DNA from: Pirellulales bacterium
GTDB taxonomy: Bacteria > Planctomycetota > Planctomycetia > Pirellulales > JAEUIK01
NCBI GenBank assembly: GCA_019694455.1
Contig: JAIBBY010000034.1
Location: forward strand, 1-53,531
DNA: 53,531 nt
Direction of reading: 5' to 3'
This document shows, piece by piece, positions 17,120-25,207 of the stretch (within the stretch, counting starts at the first letter, position 1; each line of letters opens with the position of its first letter). The position numbers were made by a program, and so were the translations under genes. The notes below the pieces were generated by a model. The model was not told the origin of the DNA. It saw only the letters and a list, made by a program, of their open reading frames with translations, and did no database searches.

Positions 17120-20100
17120 ATGCTTCCCCTCCAATCCGATGCGCCCCAGCCTCGCCAAGCCGCGGGCAGCGTCGTCGCGCGCGAAGCAGAGCTAATCCGC
17201 CAAGCCTTGGCCGCCGCCGCCGCCTACTCCCAGGCGCTGTCGGCCGCGCGCCAGGCGTGCCGTCAAACACAGTCTGCCGTCGCCGCCCAGCGCACGCGCC
17301 TGCTGGCTGACGCCGCGGCGCATCATCAGGCCGAAATCGCCGCTCTCGACCAGCGTCACCAGCAACAGCGGCATGCCCGTATCGCCGCCTTCGAGGCGGA
17401 GCACCTGGCCATCGAGCAGGCGGCCAAAACCAAACTCGCCGAGTCGCTCGCCGCGATCGAAAAACAAGAACGCCGCGCCCGCAAGGTCAAACACGAGGCG
17501 GTGTGGCTGGCGGGCACGGTCTTCGACGCGCGACGCCGCCAGTTGCGCAAGCAACTGGCCCAGGTCCGCAAGCAACTGCAATCCAATTTGCGTTTGGCCC
17601 GCGACGCCAAGAAAGCGGCCGACGATTATCTGACGCGCATCCATCAGTTGCCGCACGATCCGCCGCCGCCCGTGCCCATCCAGACCAGCGAGCAGACCAC
17701 GGGCGAAGCGCTCGCGTCGCGCGTGGCGGAGGCGCAAGACGCCGTCGCAAGGCTCGTCGCGCTGCGCCTGCCGCCGTTCGCCGAGCGCTCATCCCTGCTA
17801 TTCATGTCGATCGGCATTGCCGGCGCCGTCGCGGCGATGGTCGGTTGGCTCGCCAGTTGGAATCCACTTCCCTGGGCCATCGCTTCCGTGATCTTGGCGG
17901 GCGCCAGCGTGCTAGCGACTGTTTGGGCGGTCACGCGCCAAGCGCGCCGGCAAGTAGCGCAAGAATATAATCGCCTTTGCGCAGCGGTCGTCGAGACCGA
18001 GACGCTATGCAAGCAGACCTACGAACGAGCTTCGCAGGCCGCTCGCGACGAGCGCCGCCAGGCGCGCTCGCAGCGCGATGCCGAGACCGGCCGCACCACC
18101 GCCGAACTCGACCGCGTGCTCAGCGCGGCCACCCAGCGCCGCGAAGGAGAACTTCCCCAGATCGAGTCCGCTGTCGCCACAAAACTCGGCGCGCTTCAAG
18201 CGCGGCACGAAAGCGAACTGTTGGCAGCCGACCAATCGCATCAAGTCCTTCGCGCGCAGCTTATTGAGCAACATCGTAGCGCGCTGGAGGAGCTAGAGGC
18301 CGAAGCCCGCGAAGCCGAACTGGCCTGCGCGCACGAGCACGAACTAGCCATCGCCGACGCCCACACGACCTGGCAAGACAACCAGTCACAGTTCCAAAAA
18401 TCGATGGCCGATGTCTGGGCTCAAACCCATCTCGGTTCCTTCGATTGGACCGGCGCTGTCGCGGCCCATTGGCGGCCCGCCATCGCCAGTCCCGCTGCCA
18501 TTCGCTTTGGACAATTGACACTCGATCTTGGCGCCACGCAGCCGAACAACTCGACAATCGCGCCGATCGATGGCAGCGCGTCGTCAACTTTTACGTTGCC
18601 GGCGCTGCTCGAGTTTCCGACTCAATCGTCACTGCTGATCGAGGCCCGCGACGAAGGGCGCCAGCGTGCCATCGAACTGCTCCGTTCGCTCGTGCTGCGC
18701 ATGTTGCTCGGCCTCCCGCCGGGAAAGGCCCGCGTCACCTTCATCGACCCGGTTGGCCTGGGCCAGAACTTCGCCGCCTTCATGCACCTGGCCGATCACG
18801 ATCCGGCCATCATCGGCCATCGTATCTGGACCGAGCCGGCGCAGATTGAACAGCGTCTGGCCGATCTGACGGAACACATGGAGACGGTCATTCAAAAGTA
18901 TCTCCGTGACGAGTTCGCCACGCTCGAAGATTACAACCGCGCCGCCGGCGAGATTGCGGAGCCATATCACATCTTGGTGGTCGCCAACTTCCCCGCCGGC
19001 TTCACCGACGCCGCCGCCCGACGGCTCGCCAGCATCGCCGCCACGGGCCCGCGCTGCGGTGTGCTCACGCTGATGTCGACCGATACGCGCTTGCCCAAAA
19101 TCCCCGACTTCAACCTGCGCGATCTGGAACAAGGCGCCACTCGCTTTTCCGCCAAGGCCGATCGGCTCGCCTGGAACAATCCGCGCTTCGGCGCCCTGCC
19201 GCTCGTCGTCGATCCCTTGCCCACGGTCGACGAACTGAAGCGGCTATTGAACGGCGTCGGCGCCGCCGCCGTAGGCGCCAAGCGGGTCGAAGTCCCCTTC
19301 GCGGCCATTGCGCCAACCGTCGACTCATACTGGCAAAGCGATAGTCGCCGCGGGCTCGATGTGCCGCTCGGTCGATCCGGGGCCTCGCGCTTGCAGCGCC
19401 TGCAACTGGGCCACGGCGTCTCGCAGCATGTGCTCATCGCCGGCAAGACCGGTTCCGGTAAGTCGACGCTCTTGCACGCGCTGATCGTCAACGCGGCGCT
19501 TCGCTACAGCCCGGACGATCTGGAACTCTATCTCATCGACTTCAAAAAAGGGGTCGAATTCAAGACCTACGTCGAGCATCAACTGCCGCACGCCCGCGTG
19601 GTCGCCATCGAAAGCGAACGCGAGTTCGGCCTGTCGGTCATGCAGCGCCTCGATCGCCAGATGCAAGAGCGCGGCGAAACGTTTCGCGCCGCCGGCGTAC
19701 AGGACATCGCCGCCTATCGCGACGCCGGCCATTCGCTCCCCCGCGTGCTCTTCATTGTCGATGAGTTTCAAGAGTTCTTCACCGAAGACGACCGCCTGGC
19801 GCAGCAGGCGTCGCTACTGCTCGATCGGCTGGTTCGTCAGGGCCGCGCCTTTGGCATCCATGTGATTCTCGGCTCGCAAACGCTCGGCGGCGCCTATACC
19901 CTGGCCCGCAGCACGCTCGGCCAGATGGCGGTGCGCATCGCGCTGCAATGCGGCGAAGCCGACGCCCACCTGATCCTCAGCGAAGACAACTCGGCCGCCC
20001 GCCTCCTCGCGCGCCCCGGCGAGGCGATCTACAACGACGCCAATGGCCTAGTCGAAGGGAACCATCCGTTCCAGGTGGTGTGGCTACCCGATGACCAGCG

Positions 20101-21028
20101 CGAGGCGTATCTTGAACAGGTGCGACATCTAACCGAGCAGCGCCCCACTGTGGCGCGCCGCCGCATGCTGGTCTTCGAAGGCGCGCGGCCGGCCGCGATC
20201 GAGCAAAACGAGTCGTTGGCCGCAATCGCCGCCCGACCGGCGCCCCCCACCGACGGCCCCCCAAGCGCTTGGCTGGGAGAACCGCTCGCACTAGAAGAAA
20301 TTGCCAGCGCACCGCTCGAGCGCCGCGCCGGCGCCAACCTGCTCATGATCGGGCAGAACGCCGAAGCGGCCGCCGGCATGATGACCTCCGCCCTGCTCAG
20401 CCTCCGTGCGCAATGCCCGCTGGAGAAACCGGCCCGATTCTTTGTCCTCGACGGCGGCGCGAACGCGGGCGGCGTTGCGCCGCTCGCCGCGCTAGTCGGC
20501 GCCGGTGATTTCGCTACCGCCGACGATGCGCCCCGGATCATCGCGGCCGTCGCCGCGGAGCTGGCCGCGCGGCAAGCGGGCGGCGACGCAACGAGTCCCA
20601 TCTACTTATTGATTTTCGACTTGCCACGAATGCGCGCGCTGCGGTCGCGTGCCGACGACTTCAGCTTCTCCCGCACGGACGATCAGCCAACCAGTCGGCC
20701 CGACGCGCAATTCGCCGACATTCTCCGCGATGGTCCGGCGCTCGGCGTTCACACCCTGCTTTGGTGCGATACGCTGACGGCCTTCCAGCGAATGCTCGAT
20801 CGACAAGGACTGCGCGAATTCAATCTGCGCGTCCTGCTGCAAATGAGCGCCACCGATTCCAGCCTGCTGATCGACTCCCCCGCAGCCGGACAACTCGGCC
20901 GGTCGCGGGCGATCTTGCACATCGAGGACGAAGGCCGACAGGAGAAATTCCGCCCCTTCGCCCCTCCAGCCGCCGATTGGCTGCGCGGCTTCGCAAGATG
21001 CGAGCCCGCCCCCGATTCGCTACACTAA
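17120..21028 (+). CDS. Membrane-anchored FtsK/SpoIIIE-type ATPase, type VII secretion-like
   Basis: A 1302-residue protein. Order: coiled coil (about 20-210), two transmembrane helices (about 225-245 and 250-272), second coiled coil (about 275-430), then three ATPase-like modules. The first (about 460-655) lacks a P-loop. The middle one (about 740-985) is intact: Walker A GKTGSGKST at 775-783, Walker B LFIVDEF with D881/E882, and GIHVILGSQT. The third (about 1045-1290) keeps the fold but has a degenerate P-loop (LLMIGQN) and LLIFD. Three tandem modules and small W-x-D partners point to an EssC/EccC-like secretion motor, not a DNA translocase: no gamma domain is seen and no FHA domain is present. 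ATG 17120 lies 2 nt after the upstream stop; the frame is open further upstream but overlaps the preceding gene. Confidence 0.85.
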   Translation: MLPLQSDAPQPRQAAGSVVAREAELIRQALAAAAAYSQALSAARQACRQTQSAVAAQRTRLLADAAAHHQAEIAALDQRHQQQRHARIAAFEAEHLAIEQAAKTKLAESLAAIEKQERRARKVKHEAVWLAGTVFDARRRQLRKQLAQVRKQLQSNLRLARDAKKAADDYLTRIHQLPHDPPPPVPIQTSEQTTGEALASRVAEAQDAVARLVALRLPPFAERSSLLFMSIGIAGAVAAMVGWLASWNPLPWAIASVILAGASVLATVWAVTRQARRQVAQEYNRLCAAVVETETLCKQTYERASQAARDERRQARSQRDAETGRTTAELDRVLSAATQRREGELPQIESAVATKLGALQARHESELLAADQSHQVLRAQLIEQHRSALEELEAEAREAELACAHEHELAIADAHTTWQDNQSQFQKSMADVWAQTHLGSFDWTGAVAAHWRPAIASPAAIRFGQLTLDLGATQPNNSTIAPIDGSASSTFTLPALLEFPTQSSLLIEARDEGRQRAIELLRSLVLRMLLGLPPGKARVTFIDPVGLGQNFAAFMHLADHDPAIIGHRIWTEPAQIEQRLADLTEHMETVIQKYLRDEFATLEDYNRAAGEIAEPYHILVVANFPAGFTDAAARRLASIAATGPRCGVLTLMSTDTRLPKIPDFNLRDLEQGATRFSAKADRLAWNNPRFGALPLVVDPLPTVDELKRLLNGVGAAAVGAKRVEVPFAAIAPTVDSYWQSDSRRGLDVPLGRSGASRLQRLQLGHGVSQHVLIAGKTGSGKSTLLHALIVNAALRYSPDDLELYLIDFKKGVEFKTYVEHQLPHARVVAIESEREFGLSVMQRLDRQMQERGETFRAAGVQDIAAYRDAGHSLPRVLFIVDEFQEFFTEDDRLAQQASLLLDRLVRQGRAFGIHVILGSQTLGGAYTLARSTLGQMAVRIALQCGEADAHLILSEDNSAARLLARPGEAIYNDANGLVEGNHPFQVVWLPDDQREAYLEQVRHLTEQRPTVARRRMLVFEGARPAAIEQNESLAAIAARPAPPTDGPPSAWLGEPLALEEIASAPLERRAGANLLMIGQNAEAAAGMMTSALLSLRAQCPLEKPARFFVLDGGANAGGVAPLAALVGAGDFATADDAPRIIAAVAAELAARQAGGDATSPIYLLIFDLPRMRALRSRADDFSFSRTDDQPTSRPDAQFADILRDGPALGVHTLLWCDTLTAFQRMLDRQGLREFNLRVLLQMSATDSSLLIDSPAAGQLGRSRAILHIEDEGRQEKFRPFAPPAADWLRGFARCEPAPDSLH

Positions 21029-21085
21029 GCCACTCAGCCGCGCGCATCGCATGCGCGGCGAACGCAAGTGTAGGAGTCCGGTGAC

Positions 21086-21934
21086 ATGGAGAAATGGCCG
21101 ATTGGGGTGTTCACCAGCATCGACGCCGGTTTGGGCGTCAAGCTCAACGTCGTGCGCGAGCTGGGAATCCCCACCATTCAATTGCACGCTCCCAGCCAGG
21201 AAAATCGCACGCCCCAAAAGGCCCGCGAATTTCTGGCTCAATTGCGCGAGTTGGAGATCACCCCCACCGCGGTCTTCGGCGGCTTTGAGGGGGAAAGCTA
21301 CGCCGATATTCCCACCGTGGTCAAAACGGTCGGCCTGGTGCCCGCCGCAACGCGCGCCGCGCGGCTCGCCGAAATGAAAGAAATCTCCGATTTCAGCAAG
21401 CTGCTCGGCGTCCACGTCGTGGCCTTGCATCTCGGCTTTGTCCCCCACGACCGCAAAAGCCCCCTGTATCAAGAGGTGTTGGCCGTTACCCGCGAGCTTT
21501 GCGACTATGTCGCCCAACATGGCCAAAAATTGCACCTCGAAACAGGTCAAGAAACCGCCGACGACCTAGTGCAATTCATTCGCGATGTGGACCGCCAGAA
21601 CCTGCACGTCAATTTCGACCCTGCCAATATGATCCTCTACGGATCGGGCGAGCCGATTGCCGCCCTGCAAAAGGTGGGCCCCTGGGTCCGCAGCGTGCAT
21701 GTCAAAGACGCTAAATGGGCCGCCCGGCCGGGCGAAGAATGGGGCGCCGAGGTGCCCGCCGGCGAAGGGGATGTCGGCATGGAGAACTATCTGCGCACCC
21801 TCGATCAGATTGGCTATTCCGGGCCGCTGACGATTGAGCGCGAGATACCGCAAGACCCCGCCCGCCAGATGACCGAAATCGGCAAAGCGGTAAGAGTGCT
21901 TAACCTTCTCAAGGCAAAACTGGCTGACGAATAG
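21086..21934 (+). CDS. Sugar phosphate isomerase/epimerase-like TIM barrel protein
   Basis: Member of the xylose-isomerase-like (AP endonuclease 2) superfamily. Divalent-metal ligands are in place: E152 (LHLETGQE), D178 (NFDPANM), H205 (SVHVKD) and E251 (LTIERE). The 282-residue length fits a single TIM barrel without signal peptide, so it acts in the cytoplasm. GGAG lies 10 nt before the ATG. The substrate cannot be inferred. It starts 57 nt after the ATPase gene in the same direction, but its function points to an independent gene. Confidence 0.9.
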   Translation: MEKWPIGVFTSIDAGLGVKLNVVRELGIPTIQLHAPSQENRTPQKAREFLAQLRELEITPTAVFGGFEGESYADIPTVVKTVGLVPAATRAARLAEMKEISDFSKLLGVHVVALHLGFVPHDRKSPLYQEVLAVTRELCDYVAQHGQKLHLETGQETADDLVQFIRDVDRQNLHVNFDPANMILYGSGEPIAALQKVGPWVRSVHVKDAKWAARPGEEWGAEVPAGEGDVGMENYLRTLDQIGYSGPLTIEREIPQDPARQMTEIGKAVRVLNLLKAKLADE

Positions 21935-21977
21935 CGCATCGAACTGCCGCAACGTGCCTCCGACAAGCAGAATCGCA

Positions 21978-22133
21978 TTTCGGAGTCGTGATTCCGAAAA
22001 CTCCGAAAACGCAAATCGGCGTAGATCACGCTAAGTCATTCCAAGTCAACGCCTTGAATCGCGACTCCCCATTCGCAGTGCAGGGGTTTTCGGAGATTAC
22101 CCCCCCCAGTTTTCCGATTTGGCGTATTTCCGC
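21978..22133. repeat. Cluster of short direct and inverted repeats (TCCGAAAAC, CAAATCGG)
   Basis: TCCGAAA occurs at 21993-21999 and 22003-22009 region as TTCCGAAAAC-TCCGAAAAC in tandem; TTTCGGA at 21978-21984 is inverted to it. CTCCGAAAAC (22001-22010) is repeated inverted as GTTTTCGGAG (22086-22095), and CAAATCGG (22012-22019) as CCGATTTG (22114-22121). The cluster fills the gap before the YgfZ-like gene. It could be a regulator site or a decayed palindromic element. Confidence 0.5.
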
Positions 22134-22155
22134 AGCGACGGGCCTACGATCCATC

Positions 22156-23166
22156 ATGAGCGATTCGATCAACAATCCCGATCGCCCTCCAGATGAGGTG
22201 GACCAGCACCGCCTGGAAACCGACTACGCCGCGCTCACTGCTGAGGCCGGCCTGCTGGAACTGGCCGACTGGACGCAGATTGAACTCATCGGCGCCGATC
22301 GGGCGAGCTTCCTCCACAACATCTGCACCAACGAGATGCGCAAGCTTCCGCCGGGCGCCGGCCGCGAGGCGTTTTTTCTCAATGCCAAAGGGCATGTGCT
22401 GGGACATGCGTTTGTGTTTGCTGGCGAATCGTCGCACCTGATTTTCGGATCGCCCGGCCAAAACCAGCGGCTGATGGCCCATCTCGACCGCTACATCATT
22501 CGCGAGGATGTCCAACTCCACGACCGTACCGGCGAAGCAACCGCACTTTTGCTCGCCGGCCCATTGGCCACCCAAACGCTGCAATCGGCGGTCGGCCCCC
22601 CACTACCAACCACGCTACTCTCCGGCATCGAAGCCCAAATTGGCGGCCACAACGCGCAAATCCAGGCTGTTGATTGGGCGGGCCCCGGCAGCTATCTGAT
22701 TCAATCGGCCGCCGCCGACTCGCGCCACATCGCGCAAGCGCTGCACGCCGCCGGCGCTCGCCCTTGCGGCGCCCCCGCCTTGGAAATTGTGCGAATCGAG
22801 AATGGACTGCCCCTCTATGGCCGCGATATCAGCGATCGCAACTTGCCGCAGGAGGTAGGCCGAGACGATCGCGCCATTAGCTTTGTAAAGGGGTGCTACA
22901 TCGGCCAGGAAACGGTCGCCAGGATCGACGCGCTAGGCCACGTGAACCGGCTTTTGACCGGCATCCGCATCGATGGCCCCATGCCACCGCCAGAAACTAC
23001 CCTCACATCCGATGGTCAGCCCGCAGGCGAGCTAACGTCGGTTACAGCCTCTGGCCGGTTGGGCGCCATTTTGGCCCTGGGCTACCTTCGCGCCAGCCAT
23101 GCCGCGTCGGGAACGGCGCTAACCTGCGGCGACCGCGCCGCCGTGGTCGTTTCACTGCCGCTTTGA
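22156..23166 (+). CDS. YgfZ/GcvT-like folate-binding protein
   Basis: Tetrahydrofolate-binding protein of the YgfZ family, which helps maintain or repair iron-sulfur enzymes. The diagnostic K-G-C-Y-x-G-Q-E motif is present as KGCYIGQE with C247. The N-terminal part shows the GcvT fold (WTQIELIGADRASFLHNICT) and YGRDI lies before the motif. ATG 22156 was chosen because the open frame further upstream (to 21988) runs through the repeat cluster and has no family similarity. Length is 336 aa. Confidence 0.9.
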   Translation: MSDSINNPDRPPDEVDQHRLETDYAALTAEAGLLELADWTQIELIGADRASFLHNICTNEMRKLPPGAGREAFFLNAKGHVLGHAFVFAGESSHLIFGSPGQNQRLMAHLDRYIIREDVQLHDRTGEATALLLAGPLATQTLQSAVGPPLPTTLLSGIEAQIGGHNAQIQAVDWAGPGSYLIQSAAADSRHIAQALHAAGARPCGAPALEIVRIENGLPLYGRDISDRNLPQEVGRDDRAISFVKGCYIGQETVARIDALGHVNRLLTGIRIDGPMPPPETTLTSDGQPAGELTSVTASGRLGAILALGYLRASHAASGTALTCGDRAAVVVSLPL

Positions 23167-23211
23167 CGCAATTGTCCAATAATTCCCCCTTTTAGACTCG
23201 TCGCGAAGCCC

Positions 23212-23217
23212 TATAAT
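23212..23217 (+). promoter_or_regulatory. -10 element (TATAAT) of the rpmI-rplT transcript
   Basis: A perfect TATAAT lies 37 nt before rpmI. A weak TTTAGA (23191-23196) stands 15 nt further upstream. It fits a strong constitutive promoter for ribosomal protein genes. Confidence 0.6.
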
Positions 23218-23254
23218 AACGGGTCTATCCATACGAAAAACAAAGGGCCGGCAC

Positions 23255-23458
23255 ATGCCCAAGCAAAAGACACACAAAGCCTCCAAGAAACGGTTCCGCG
23301 TGACGGCCACCGGCAAGGTGAAGCATCGTCAGGCGGGCACCAGCCACTTGCAATCGCGCATGGAGCACAAGCGCAAGCGAAACCTCCGTGGCACGACCAC
23401 GCTGCATCCGGTCGAGGCCAAGCGCGTCAAGTTGGCGCTTTGCGGCAACAGCTACTAG
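23255..23458 (+). CDS. rpmI: Ribosomal protein bL35
   Basis: Large-subunit ribosomal protein. The 67-residue basic product begins PKQKTHKASKKRF and carries the bL35 hallmarks (RRFR-like VTATGKVKHRQAG, SHLQSRMEHKRKRNLRG). Size is normal. AAAGGG precedes the ATG. rplT follows after an unusually long spacer, and infC, the common upstream neighbour, is absent here. Confidence 0.97.
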   Translation: MPKQKTHKASKKRFRVTATGKVKHRQAGTSHLQSRMEHKRKRNLRGTTTLHPVEAKRVKLALCGNSY

Positions 23459-23463
23459 CGCTT

Positions 23464-23673
23464 ATTCAGCCCTGGATATTCGAGGGCTGAATGAGCACGA
23501 CCGCCGCACACGCAAGTGGATCGGCGGACGGCAAATCGCTGGTGCTCCAGCATCGGTTTAGATATCAGAATCCAAACGCTAACAGAGCGCTGGCTTTGCC
23601 ACGGCGTTGGCCTTGAGCCGACGTCACAAACTGCGAAACGGGCGCGAACCAACGCATCTCGCCGCTGCGAGAT
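23464..23673 (+). promoter_or_regulatory. Structured spacer between rpmI and rplT, candidate L20 autoregulatory leader
   Basis: Three helices can be drawn. ATTCAGCCCT (23464-23473) pairs perfectly with 23483-23492, six nt after the rpmI stop. GCGTTGG (23604-23610) pairs with CCAACGC (23649-23655). ATCTCGC (23656-23662) pairs with GCGAGAT (23667-23673) with loop CGCT, directly stacked on the previous helix. None is followed by a U-run. The spacing (243 nt) and pairing suggest an RNA element controlling rplT. Confidence 0.5.
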
Positions 23674-23701
23674 GGGCCTAGATTTCGCGAAAGGGAAAAT
23701 C

Positions 23702-24064
<363 letters not shown>

Positions 24065-24093
24065 GCGCCCACTGGGTCGCGCGCGTGGGTGGT

Positions 24094-24144
24094 AGGAAGG
24101 ACGACGCGCCTGCCCGACTGGTTCAGGCCGGCGCCAGCCTTCCT
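24094..24144 (+). promoter_or_regulatory. Stem-loop in the pheS leader
   Basis: AGGAAGG (24094-24100) pairs with CCTTCCT (24138-24144) and encloses GCGCCTG pairing with CAGG and GGCGC (24106-24112 with 24125-24134, CC bulge). The folded element ends 33 nt before the pheS ATG. It may be an attenuator or translational control element; no T-box consensus or U-run was found. Confidence 0.4.
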
Positions 24145-24177
24145 GGATTTGCAGGTTACTTCGTCCTGGGTGCGCCA

Positions 24178-25200
24178 ATGTCGTTGGCCAATTTATTAAG
24201 CGAGCTAGACCAGTTGCTCGCCGACGCGCAGGCGCGGTTCTCCGCTGCCGGCGGCGCCAACGAGGTGGAAGCCGCCCGCGTCGAATTCCTTGGCGCCAAA
24301 AGCGGCCGCCTGAAGGCCGCCCAAAAGTTGCTCGGCGCCGTGCCGCCCCCCGAAAAGCCGGCCGCTGGCAAACGCTTCAACGAAGTAAAGCAAGCGCTCG
24401 AAGCGGTCTTCTCCTCAGCCAAGGAAACCCTCGATTCTTCCGCCGACGGCGCAGCGCAGGGGCCCGCCTTCGACATCACCGTCCCTGACGCGCGCGCGCG
24501 GCTCGGCCGTCTGCATCCGCTCACGCAAACCATTGGCGACATGAAGGAGATCATGGGCCGGCTCGGCTTCTCGGTCGCCGATGGGCCAGAGGTTGAAGAC
24601 GAGTGGCATAACTTCGAGGCGTTAAACATCCCCGGCGATCACCCCGCCCGCGATCCGCTCGAAAACTTCTATCTCTCCGCCGCTCGCACCGCCACCGGCA
24701 GCCCACTGCTGTTGCGCAGTCAAACCAGCACCGTGCAGATCCGCGTGATGGAGCAAACGCGGCCGCCGGTGCGCATTGTTTCGATGGGTCGTGTCTATCG
24801 GCCCGACACGGCCGACGCCACGCACTACCCCATGTTCCATCAGATCGAGGGGCTGTTGATCGATCGCCATGTCACCATGGCCGATCTCAAGAGCGTGCTG
24901 CGCTTGTTCGCCATGAGTTACTTTGGCGGCGACGATGTCCACATTCGCTTTCGACCGTCGTTCTTTCCGTTCACCGAGCCCAGCGTCGAAGTCGACATGA
25001 GCTGGAACGACGCCTGGATCGAGATGGGGGGCGCCGGCATGGTCGATCCCGCGGTGCTGTCCGCGGTCGGCTACGATCCCGACCAGTTCACCGGTTTCGC
25101 CTTTGGGCTAGGCGTCGAACGCGTCTGCGCCCGCCGCCACAACGTGGCCGACATCCGCGAGTTCTACAAGAACGACGTCCGCTTCCTCCGACAGTTTTGA
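24178..25200 (+). CDS. pheS: Phenylalanine-tRNA ligase alpha subunit
   Basis: Catalytic subunit of the (alpha-beta)2 class II synthetase that charges tRNA-Phe. The N-terminal coiled coil (about 1-85) is followed by the class II core: HPLTQTIGDMKEIM, class II motif 2 region around GRVYRPDTADATHYPMFHQ, FRPSFFPFTEPSVEVD and motif 3 GFAFGLGVERV. Length is 340 aa. ATG 24178 was chosen because the upstream in-frame part corresponds to the leader stem-loop. pheT follows after 7 nt. Confidence 0.96.
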   Translation: MSLANLLSELDQLLADAQARFSAAGGANEVEAARVEFLGAKSGRLKAAQKLLGAVPPPEKPAAGKRFNEVKQALEAVFSSAKETLDSSADGAAQGPAFDITVPDARARLGRLHPLTQTIGDMKEIMGRLGFSVADGPEVEDEWHNFEALNIPGDHPARDPLENFYLSAARTATGSPLLLRSQTSTVQIRVMEQTRPPVRIVSMGRVYRPDTADATHYPMFHQIEGLLIDRHVTMADLKSVLRLFAMSYFGGDDVHIRFRPSFFPFTEPSVEVDMSWNDAWIEMGGAGMVDPAVLSAVGYDPDQFTGFAFGLGVERVCARRHNVADIREFYKNDVRFLRQF

Positions 25201-25207
25201 TGCTCGC

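Noticed and set aside
23604..23655. Possible tRNA in the rpmI-rplT spacer
   Set aside because: A 7-bp outer stem is present, but 52 nt is too short and no anticodon or T-arm can be drawn.
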